A stretch of DNA of 7,548 nucleotides. Source: an uncultured Cardiobacterium sp. Lineage in GTDB: Bacteria; Pseudomonadota; Gammaproteobacteria; Cardiobacteriales; Cardiobacteriaceae. Location of the stretch: contig NZ_CALJAH010000268.1 of NCBI RefSeq assembly GCF_938028185.1, forward strand, positions 1-7,548, written 5' to 3'. Each line of letters starts with the position of its first letter. The first letter of the stretch is position 1. The position numbers and the translations under genes are program-made. Positions 1-4,895 of the stretch are shown here, piece by piece. A model generated the notes under the pieces. It worked only from the letters and a program-made list of their open reading frames with translations. It was not told the origin of the DNA and made no database searches.

Positions 1-234
1 AACCCGAAAACGGCAGCTGGCAAGGCGTTGTGGCAGCTGGCGCTAACGCTGAAAGGCAACGGCAAGGTGGCCTTTCAAATGGAGCGCATCACGGTTTGGG
101 CATCCACAACACGACCAATCTGCTGGACGGAAAATTTGCCGACTTAAAGCGCAGTGGGGTGTCATCACGGGATGAGAAAGGTGAATAAGGTAAGGTTTAT
201 AAAGGATTATTTCTCCCTGTCTGGTGATGAGTAG
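1..234 (+). pseudogene. Decayed C-terminal remnant of a DDE transposase, frameshifted and cut by the window edge
   Basis: No single frame is open through this stretch, but fragments in two frames read together as one transposase C-terminus. About 40-90 in frame 1 gives LTLKGNGKVAFQME. About 87-177 in frame 3 gives GLGIHNTTNLLDGKF, then ADLKR and GVSSRDEK. From 178 frame 1 gives KVNKVRFIKDYFSLSGDE, ending at TAG 232-234. The order NTTN-x-x-(D/E)-G-x-F-x-x-LK, then a GVS/GLS turn, then a basic 'K-x-x-FIK-x-YF' tail recalls MULE-type and IS256/IS1249-like transposases. The usual 'LR-x-H' between LK and the turn seems deleted. At least two frame changes plus that gap argue for a dead copy. The family is assigned from memory of the motif and is uncertain. 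The 5' part lies outside the window. Confidence 0.55.
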
Positions 235-361
235 CTCCTTTTTTGTCCCATATGCCTTTTTTTCTTCATGGGGATATCCTCTCACAGATAGTACTCCCTC
301 CTGATTTCTTGGGGCGGTTTAGTGTGCATGAGGCCCACGCAGCGGGATGTTGAACAGGCGC
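235..361. other. AT-rich gene-free stretch, probably the 3' flank of the transposase remnant
   Basis: No supportable gene here. The stretch is clearly richer in A+T than the rest of the window and has T-runs near 239-244 and 257-263 without a convincing hairpin before them. GGATATCC (272-279) is a perfect 8-bp palindrome. If the remnant belonged to an insertion sequence, its right terminal inverted repeat would be expected here, but it cannot be identified without the left end. The minus strand has an AGGAGG near 298-303 and a short AUG ORF (207-269); neither leads to a recognisable protein. Confidence 0.4.
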
Positions 362-586
362 TCAGAACCAGATGATTTTTTTGCGGTTGCGCGGGGTGAA
401 TTTGCCACCAACCATTTGGCAGTTGCTTTGTGTCATTTCTTCTTTGTATTCGTGGCCGTCGGCGTGGATGGCGGTGCAGGTGCCCTTGGAGAGGTTGTGC
501 GAGCCGACGGCGGCGGTGGTGTCGCCTCTGGCGCAGGCGGTGAGCAAGAGGGCGGTAGTGAGGGATGCGAGCAGGGTTTTGGTCAT
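362..586 (-). CDS. Small predicted lipoprotein of unknown function (74 aa)
   Basis: The ATG at 586 opens a typical lipoprotein signal: MTK, a hydrophobic stretch (LLASLTTALLLTA) and a lipobox LTAC with the lipidated cysteine at residue 18. Signal peptidase II processing and membrane anchoring are predicted; the residue after Cys is Ala, so the usual Lol rule favours the outer membrane. The mature part is only about 57 residues. It has two further cysteines (37 and 56), which could form a disulfide around a GTCTA...GHEY...MTQSNC...GGKF core, and a basic end (RNRKKIIWF). The frame is open upstream to 718, but only the ATG at 586 gives a signal peptide. The ribosome site is weak (GAG about 9 nt upstream). 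I do not recognise the family. Its nearest neighbour is metA, 248 bp away on the same strand, with a repeat-filled gap between, so it is probably a separate transcript. Confidence 0.7.
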   Translation of the reverse strand: MTKTLLASLTTALLLTACARGDTTAAVGSHNLSKGTCTAIHADGHEYKEEMTQSNCQMVGGKFTPRNRKKIIWF

Positions 587-673
587 GGGGTTTCTCGTGG
601 GTTTGGTGAGGTTTTTTTGGCGGGCGGGGCGGTTTGCGCTTCTGTCCGCGTTTTCCTGTTTGGCGGTTTGTCG

Positions 674-708
674 TTTACATACGCTTGAGCGCTCAAGGTG
701 TATGTAAA
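674..708. repeat. 35-bp near-perfect palindrome
   Basis: TTTACATAC (674-682) is the exact reverse complement of GTATGTAAA (700-708). Inside it lies a perfect 14-bp palindrome, CTTGAGCGCTCAAG (684-697). Only G683 against GT698-699 breaks the symmetry. No T-run follows on either strand, so a rho-independent terminator is unlikely. The symmetric core suits a dimeric repressor site or a cruciform-forming repeat. It lies 88-122 bp upstream of the lipoprotein start codon. Confidence 0.75.
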
Positions 709-718
709 TCTGTAGCAA

Positions 719-805
719 CTGTAGGGGCAGTCAGGACGGTGTCCGTAATCGCCCATTTTGTTATCACGGGCGGTTACGCTCGTTCCCCGCTAACCGCCCC
801 TACAG
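719..805. repeat. 87-bp element with 10-bp terminal inverted repeats (MITE- or REP-like)
   Basis: CTGTAGGGGC (719-728) and GCCCCTACAG (796-805) are exact inverted repeats. Between them three related words alternate: GTAATCGCCC (745-754), GGGCGGTTAC (768-777) and TAACCGCCC (791-799). The middle word can pair with the first (10 bp with one G-U) or, over 9 bp, with the third, giving two mutually exclusive hairpins. A small GGAC-ggt-GTCC stem sits at 734-744. There is no ORF and no obvious target-site duplication (AA on the left, GG on the right). A non-autonomous mobile or REP-like repeat is the simplest reading. Confidence 0.55.
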
Positions 806-834
806 GGGGAGGGGGGCGCGGCGGGATTCGTTTC

Positions 835-1890
835 TCAACGCCCCTTCAGCCGTCCCAGCGGGTCGGCGGAGTCAATGCCGTCCATGTATTGCAGGTGGCG
901 CTCTTTGTGGGTGAGCTGATAGACAAGGCCAAGCCAGTTGGCAAAGAGTGCCTTGGCGGTGTCGCGCCAGGTGACTTCTATTTCTTCGGCGAGGCGGTCT
1001 TCGGGGAAGTCGCTGATGGGGCGGCCTGAGGCGAGGTAGTCGCGCAGGATGTGTTGTCCGGCGGGGGTGAGGTAGTGTTCCGGCGGTTGTGGCGGCTGCG
1101 GCTGTACGCCCTGCTGGTAGTGGCCGAGGTCACGCCGGTATTCTTTGAGCAGGCTGCTGCGGTCGTATTCGGGGTGCCCCTGGAAGTAGATTTGGCGGAA
1201 GCCGTCCGGCGAGCTTGCCATCGCCACGCCGCTTTCTTCGCCCGCGACCAGTACCGGCAGGCCGTGCGCTTCGAGTTGGGCGGCGCTGATGCCGTTCCAG
1301 CGCGAGTGCGGCATATCAAAGCGGGTGTTGATGTTGGCGAGCATCGGGTGGCTGCGGTCGAGCACGCGGTGGCTGTACACGCCAAAGAGTTTGGCGTCGC
1401 GGCGCTGCCGCGTGATGCCGTAGAAGTGCTGGAGCGCGAGGTGCGAGGCGAGGCAGGAGCAGAGGACGGAGGTGACGTTTTTGTCCGCCCAGTCGAAGAC
1501 GCGCTGCACGTGCGGCCAGTAGGCTTCTTGCGCGAGGTCGGCGTGCATCGGGTTGGTGCCGGTGAAGATGATGGCGTCGAGGCCGTCGCGGGCGAGGTCG
1601 TCGAAGTGTTCGTAGTGGCGGTCGATGTAGGCCTGGTTTTCGGCGCTGCGCGGTACGCCGGGGACGGTGAAGATGTGGACGTAGAACTGCGCGATGCGGT
1701 TGGAGTTGCCGATGAGGCGCAGGAATTGGCGCTCGGTCGCTTTCAGCGCGCCGTCGGGCATGATGTTCAGCAGGCCGATGTGCAGTTCGCGGATGTCCTG
1801 CTGGCTGGCGCGGCGGATGTCGAGGATTTCTTGTCCTTCGGCGCGCAGGCGGTCGAGGGTTTCGAGTTCGCGGTGGGCGACGAGTGGCAT
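835..1890 (-). CDS. metA: MetA-family homoserine O-acyltransferase (HTS family)
   Basis: Predicted to acylate the hydroxyl of L-homoserine from an acyl-CoA, the first committed step of methionine synthesis, in the cytoplasm. It aligns end to end with E. coli MetA: MPLVAHREL at the start, RASQQDIR, TERQFLRL, then AYWP and LFGVYSH. The catalytic residues are present: nucleophile C146 in VLCSCLASH (a second Cys at 144), and H239 and E241 in FQGHPEYD, matching E. coli C142, H235 and E237. At 351 aa it is longer than E. coli MetA (309 aa), mainly through a Pro/Gln-rich insert (GVQPQPPQPP, about 261-270) and a C-terminal extension. The loop is TGTNPM rather than TGAP(L/V)(G/E), so acetyl- versus succinyl-CoA use cannot be inferred. 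The ATG has AAGAGG 7 nt upstream and overlaps the ATPase stop by 1 nt (TAATG), implying translational coupling. No MetJ box or SAM riboswitch was seen. Confidence 0.92.
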   Translation of the reverse strand: MPLVAHRELETLDRLRAEGQEILDIRRASQQDIRELHIGLLNIMPDGALKATERQFLRLIGNSNRIAQFYVHIFTVPGVPRSAENQAYIDRHYEHFDDLARDGLDAIIFTGTNPMHADLAQEAYWPHVQRVFDWADKNVTSVLCSCLASHLALQHFYGITRQRRDAKLFGVYSHRVLDRSHPMLANINTRFDMPHSRWNGISAAQLEAHGLPVLVAGEESGVAMASSPDGFRQIYFQGHPEYDRSSLLKEYRRDLGHYQQGVQPQPPQPPEHYLTPAGQHILRDYLASGRPISDFPEDRLAEEIEVTWRDTAKALFANWLGLVYQLTHKERHLQYMDGIDSADPLGRLKGR

Positions 1891-2705
1891 TATTGGCCTC
1901 TTTGCGCGGCACGGGCGCGGTTGAGCAGTTCATCAAAGTCGGCGGCGTCGCGCACTTGCCAGACGTCGCGTGCGCCGAGGACGACGCCGTGGCGCGCGGC
2001 CAGTTGCAGGTAGCGTTTGCGCCGGTGTGCCATCATTTTCGGGGTGACGAAGCGGATGAAGTCGTCGGACTCGAAGCGGTCAGGGGTGAGGCCGCCTTTC
2101 ATCAGGCTGTATTCGCTGATCATTTGTTGGAGGAAGGCGGCGTGGTAGCAGATGGGTTTGGGGTAGGCGATGGCGCGCGCTTCCAGTTCGGCGTAGAGCG
2201 CTTCGTCGGTGTCGATATAGACGAAGAGGGTGTGCGCGGCGAGGGTTTGTATGAGGGCGTCGTCGTCGATTTCGCAGATGCTGCCACCGGCGTCGTTAAT
2301 AAAGGCCTTGTAGCCGTAGAGGCGCTCGGCGCGCTCGATGAAGGCGGGGACGTCGTACATCGCCGCGCGTTCGGCTTCGCTGAAGAGGCGCTGCCGCTCA
2401 ATGAAGGTGCGCGCGTCGTAGCCGTCGCGCCCCAGTTTGCCGATGAAGGCGGAGAGGATGTGCAGCCGTTCGATGGTGACTTTGCCCTTGACGCTGACGG
2501 CGTCGTCGCGCAACAGCGCCGCGAGGGTCGGCTCGCGCCGCGCCAGCACGGTGAGCCAGTCGCTAATCGGCTCGCTCAGGTAACGGGTGGCGATGCGGTA
2601 GTCGCCGGAGTAGTGAAACCAGCCGGCGCCTTGCAGCAGGGTGGCCAGCGTGGTTTTGCCGACGCCGGAGGTGCCCATCAGGGTGATGCGGGATATCGGG
2701 GGCAT
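1890..2705 (-). CDS. Uncharacterised P-loop ATPase, coupled to metA
   Basis: A 271-residue soluble protein with a Walker A loop, GTSGVGKT, at residues 11-18 right after a beta-strand (RITLM). Next come HYSGDYRIATRYL (31-43), which looks like a substrate loop of a small kinase-like P-loop protein, FINDAGGSICE (135-145), a candidate Walker B or switch with D138, and a strand FVYIDTDE (161-168). The C-terminal half is basic and helical (PKMMAHRRKRYL near 222-233). I recall similar conserved proteins annotated only as 'ATPase'; no substrate is known to me. The ATG at 2705 is preferred because GGAAG lies 5-6 nt upstream; an in-frame GTG at 2723 would add six residues but lacks a better ribosome site. 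It is the first gene of the operon with metA and is divergent from ogt. A direct methionine role is inference from coupling alone. Confidence 0.85.
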   Translation of the reverse strand: MPPISRITLMGTSGVGKTTLATLLQGAGWFHYSGDYRIATRYLSEPISDWLTVLARREPTLAALLRDDAVSVKGKVTIERLHILSAFIGKLGRDGYDARTFIERQRLFSEAERAAMYDVPAFIERAERLYGYKAFINDAGGSICEIDDDALIQTLAAHTLFVYIDTDEALYAELEARAIAYPKPICYHAAFLQQMISEYSLMKGGLTPDRFESDDFIRFVTPKMMAHRRKRYLQLAARHGVVLGARDVWQVRDAADFDELLNRARAAQRGQ

Positions 2706-2782
2706 TTTTTCTTCCGTTTGCACTGAAAACGCGCGCTATATTAGCATTCTGTCCCTGCTTCTTACGGAATTTATCGCTGTTT
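2706..2782. promoter_or_regulatory. Divergent promoter region between the ATPase-metA operon and ogt
   Basis: These 77 bp must carry the start signals of both transcripts. For the minus strand there is an extended -10, TGC-TAATAT (2746-2738), placing transcription about 25 nt before the ATPase ATG; no good -35 is seen, as is common with extended -10 elements. For the plus strand TATATT (2737-2742) overlaps it, with only poor -35 candidates. The two promoters probably share this AT-rich core and may compete. No MetJ-type or Ada-type box was recognised. Confidence 0.35.
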
Positions 2783-3316
2783 ATGGTCTCTCTTTTTACG
2801 CAAATTTTTCCCGCACCGCCCGGCGATTTGTTGCTTGGTGACTGGCAGGGCGAGCTGGTTCTCTGCGACTGGCTGCTTGCCAGCAATGGCCACCGTAGCG
2901 ACAGCCGCGTGCCGCATTTGCTCGGCGCATCGTTACAGGAGCAGGCGACGCCGCTGCTGGCGGAAACTGCGGCGCAACTGGCCGCGTTTTTCACCGGCAA
3001 GCGGCGCGGTTTTGACCTGCCGCTGCGTCTGGTTGGCACGCCGTTTCAGGTGCGCGTCTGGCAGGCGCTGCGGGAAATTCCCTGCGGCGAAACGCGCAGT
3101 TATCAGGACATCGCCCGCGCCATCGGCAATGTGAACGCCACCCGCGCGGTGGCGGGTGCCATCCGCAGCAATCCGCTGTCGGTGGTCGTCCCCTGCCACC
3201 GGGTGATTGGCAAAAACGGCGGCCTCACCGGCTATAACGGCGGCACGGCCGCGCTCTATATCAAGGCGCGGCTGCTGGCGCTGGAGCGGGGTGCAAGGGA
3301 ATTGGGGTTGGCATGA
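2783..3316 (+). CDS. ogt: Methylated-DNA--[protein]-cysteine S-methyltransferase (Ogt/AGT)
   Basis: Repairs O6-alkylguanine (and O4-alkylthymine) by transferring the alkyl group irreversibly to its own cysteine. The 177-aa protein has the variable N-terminal domain (about 1-88) and the C-terminal DNA-binding domain. The acceptor C138 lies in VVPCHRVIG. The expected partners sit at the spacing known from human AGT: Y107 (RSYQDIA), the arginine finger R121 (RAVAGAIRSNP) and N130. The tail GLTGYNGG...K..LL.LE is typical. There is no AdaA zinc domain or AraC domain, so it is the constitutive Ogt type rather than Ada. The ATG at 2783 gives a family-length product but has only a weak upstream ribosome site. 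It stands alone, followed after 1 bp by a strong terminator. Confidence 0.95.
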   Translation: MVSLFTQIFPAPPGDLLLGDWQGELVLCDWLLASNGHRSDSRVPHLLGASLQEQATPLLAETAAQLAAFFTGKRRGFDLPLRLVGTPFQVRVWQALREIPCGETRSYQDIARAIGNVNATRAVAGAIRSNPLSVVVPCHRVIGKNGGLTGYNGGTAALYIKARLLALERGARELGLA

Positions 3317-3317
3317 G

Positions 3318-3342
3318 AAACGCGCCGGGTGGCGCGTTTTTT
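3318..3342 (+). terminator. Rho-independent terminator of ogt, probably bidirectional
   Basis: AAACGCGCC (3318-3326), loop GGGT, GGCGCGTTT (3331-3339) form a perfect 9-bp stem running into six Ts (3337-3342). It begins 1 bp after the ogt stop. Read on the minus strand, the same stem ends in TTTCTC and lies 30 bp past the yciI-like stop, so it can also stop the convergent operon, perhaps less efficiently. Confidence 0.9.
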
Positions 3343-3371
3343 GTGGTGCAGAGGCTTTGCCGAAGTCGGGT

Positions 3372-3665
3372 TCAGGCGGTTTCGCGCAGGCTTTCCAGTG
3401 CTGTCGCGGTTTTGCTCGGCAGGAATTGGGTGATGGTGTATTCCGCCAGTTGTTGCTGGTGGAACGGGTCTTCGCTGATGATGCGCTCTACGCTCGCCCG
3501 GTCTGGTGCACGCAGGATGATGATGCCGCCGTCGCGCGGTTCTTTGCGCCCGGAGAGGAGGAATACGCCTGCGGCGTAATAGCGCTCCAGGTAGGCGATG
3601 TGCGCGGGCAGGTGCGCTTCGATGTCGGCCAGCGGGCGGATGTAGTGCAGCGAGATGATGTACAT
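3372..3665 (-). CDS. YciI-like (YCII domain) protein
   Basis: A 97-residue cytoplasmic protein with the ferredoxin-like YCII fold signature: MYIISLHYIRP at the start, the conserved histidine H22 in LPAHIAYLERYYAAGV, then LLSGRKEPRDGGIIIL and the hallmark S-E-DPF (64-68) followed by a short strand (AEYTITQF). In the family H22 is proposed as catalytic or ligand-binding, but no firm reaction is established for most members. It is the last gene of the operon; its ATG lies 15 nt after the flavoprotein stop, and the ribosome site is weak, suggesting it depends on upstream translation. The polar tail after residue 83 (PSKTATALESLRETA) is probably flexible. Confidence 0.88.
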   Translation of the reverse strand: MYIISLHYIRPLADIEAHLPAHIAYLERYYAAGVFLLSGRKEPRDGGIIILRAPDRASVERIISEDPFHQQQLAEYTITQFLPSKTATALESLRETA

Positions 3666-3680
3666 GATGTTTCGCTGTTC

Positions 3681-4223
3681 TCAGAGTTGCGCCAACAGCG
3701 GTTTCAGCGCTTCGCGCAACGCGGTTTGGGTGTCGGCGTCGGCCTTGCCGTCGGCGTCAAAGTGGTCGCCGTAGCTGCCCCGGCTGTATTGACCGACGAT
3801 TTTCGCGCCTTGCCACGGCAGCAGTTGGGCAAGCAGGGCGAGGTTGCTTGCGCCGCCGTTCGGGCCGGGCGAGGTGGAGATCAGCAGCACCGGTTTGTCG
3901 CCGAAGAGCTTGTGGCTTTGCGTGTTGGCGTAGCGGCTGCCCCAGTCGATGAGGTTTTTGAAGGCGGCGGGCATGGCGCCGTTGTGTTCGGGGCAGGCGA
4001 TGATAACGGCGTCGTGCGCTTCGACCAGTTCATAGAAGGCTTGGGCTTCTTCGGGGTAGCCTTCTTCGCTTTCAATATCAATGCTGTAGAGCGGCAGGTC
4101 GATGTCGCGCAGCGCGGCGTAGGTTTTGTCGTGGCCGTCGGCGAGGTCGCAGGCGGCGGCGAGCAGGTTGTGGTTGAGGGATTTCTGGCTGTTGCTGGCG
4201 CAGAAGCAGAGGATTTTTGCCAT
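3681..4223 (-). CDS. NADPH-dependent FMN reductase-like flavoprotein
   Basis: A 180-aa flavodoxin-fold protein of the NADPH_dep_FMN_red group, which reduces FMN, quinones, azo compounds or chromate with NAD(P)H; the substrate here cannot be told. Strand 1 (MAKILCFCAS) leads into the FMN-phosphate loop ASNSQKSLNHNL (9-20), with N17 in the expected place. The flavin-contacting motif CPEHNGAMPAAFKNLIDW (77-94) is a clear variant of PEYNG-(S)-(I/M)-P-x-x-(L/F)KN-x-IDW. A third loop, STSPGPNGG (116-124), follows strand 4. The histidine in PEHNG replaces the usual tyrosine. The ATG is preceded by GGAG at 8 nt. It follows aat by 18 nt and precedes the YciI-like gene by 15 nt, in one operon. Confidence 0.92.
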   Translation of the reverse strand: MAKILCFCASNSQKSLNHNLLAAACDLADGHDKTYAALRDIDLPLYSIDIESEEGYPEEAQAFYELVEAHDAVIIACPEHNGAMPAAFKNLIDWGSRYANTQSHKLFGDKPVLLISTSPGPNGGASNLALLAQLLPWQGAKIVGQYSRGSYGDHFDADGKADADTQTALREALKPLLAQL

Positions 4224-4241
4224 GAGGGTTCTCCGGTTGGC

Positions 4242-4895
4242 TTAGGTAATGTGCCAGTGTCCCCGGTGTTTGTCCGGGTTGGCGGTGAGGCGCGCGAGGT
4301 AATCGCGGCGCGGGATGTTCACCGCACCCATGCTGATAAGGTGCGGCGTGAGGAACTGGGTGTCCAGGGTGTCGATGCCTTGCGCGGCAAGCCAGGCGCA
4401 GAGGCGGACAAGGACGATTTTTGAGGCGGACGGGCGCAGGCTGAACATGGATTCGCCGCAGTAGATGCGTTCGAGGGCGACGCCGTAGAGGCCGCCGACG
4501 AGTTCGTCGTCCTGCCACAGTTCGCAGCTGTGCGCCCGCCCCTGTTCGTGCAGGGCGAGGTAGGTTTGCCGCATTTCGCCGGTAATCCAGGTCGCACCGT
4601 GGCAACTGGCGCAGTAGTCGATGACGGCGGTGAAGGCGGTGTCCAGCGTCAGGCGGTAATTCGTGCGCCGCATCAGTTTGCGCAGGGAGCGGCTGGTATG
4701 CACGGCGGCGGTGGGGATGATGGCGCGCGGGTCGGGACTCCACCAGAGGATGGGTTCGCCGGGGTTGTACCAGGGGAAGATGCCTTGGCTGTGCGCGGCA
4801 AAGGCCATTTCGGCGTCGATGAAGTTGCTGCGGGCGACGAGGCCGTGTTCGTCGGCGCTGTCGGCGGGCGGGAAGCGGTAGCGGGGGTCACGCAT
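4242..4895 (-). CDS. aat: Leucyl/phenylalanyl-tRNA--protein transferase
   Basis: Transfers Leu or Phe from aminoacyl-tRNA to proteins with N-terminal Arg or Lys, marking them for ClpS/ClpAP degradation (bacterial N-end rule). The 217-aa protein carries the family signatures in order: GIFPWYNPGEPILWWSPDPR (38-57), TWIT (102-105), HEQGRAHSCELW (116-127), ELVGGLYGVA (131-140), CGESMF with E148 (E. coli E156), and Q180 (E. coli Q188) before the conserved GA and IPRRDYL. Start choice: the ATG at 4895 has GGAG 9 nt upstream and overlaps the preceding DUF454 stop by 8 nt (ATGCGTGA). A TTG at 4934 would add 13 low-complexity residues and is rejected. The protein ends soon after the RRDYL motif, so it is slightly shorter than the E. 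coli enzyme (234 aa). Confidence 0.96.
   Translation of the reverse strand: MRDPRYRFPPADSADEHGLVARSNFIDAEMAFAAHSQGIFPWYNPGEPILWWSPDPRAIIPTAAVHTSRSLRKLMRRTNYRLTLDTAFTAVIDYCASCHGATWITGEMRQTYLALHEQGRAHSCELWQDDELVGGLYGVALERIYCGESMFSLRPSASKIVLVRLCAWLAAQGIDTLDTQFLTPHLISMGAVNIPRRDYLARLTANPDKHRGHWHIT

Larger units (their letters stand above)
587..834. other. 248-bp intergenic gap filled with inverted repeats
   Basis: No gene is supported between the metA stop and the lipoprotein start. The gap holds the palindrome at 674-708, the 87-bp inverted-repeat element at 719-805 and a G-run at 805-816, each listed separately. Any promoter of the lipoprotein gene must lie here, but I see no clear -35/-10 pair. 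I see no T-tailed terminator for the metA operon. Confidence 0.6.

Noticed and set aside
12..41. 10-bp direct repeat GGCAGCTGGC at 12-21 and 32-41
   Set aside because: Only two copies, inside the decayed transposase. Too short to distinguish from chance or local duplication, and no array follows.
207..269. 20-codon minus-strand ORF with GAGAGG 8 nt before ATG
   Set aside because: It is very short and Lys/Arg/Ser-rich from A-rich DNA. It has no hydrophobic toxin-like segment and no paired antisense RNA signal.
43..285. 80-codon minus-strand frame with GTG start and an upstream AGGAGG
   Set aside because: The ribosome-site spacing (11 nt) is long, and the protein has no recognisable features. 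Most of it is antisense to the transposase remnant, which explains the plus strand better.
527..532. RGD tripeptide in the small lipoprotein as an integrin-binding motif
   Set aside because: It sits two residues after the lipidated cysteine, where it would be close to the membrane. A three-residue match alone carries little weight.
768..799. GC-rich hairpin as terminator of the metA operon
   Set aside because: On the minus strand the stem is followed by GTGATAAC and no T-run, so it does not fit a rho-independent terminator.
347..1029. Plus-strand frames over the lipoprotein gene and the repeat gap
   Set aside because: They cross the palindrome and the repeat element, lack ribosome sites, and oppose a convincing lipoprotein signal peptide on the other strand.
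1051..2013. 320-codon plus-strand open frame
   Set aside because: It lies antisense to metA and the ATPase, is Val/Ala/Glu-rich, has no recognisable domain, and is a codon-bias shadow.
3207..4424. 405-codon plus-strand open frame
   Set aside because: It runs antisense through the YciI-like, flavoprotein and aat genes and overlaps the end of ogt. It is low in domain content and is explained by GC-rich codon bias.
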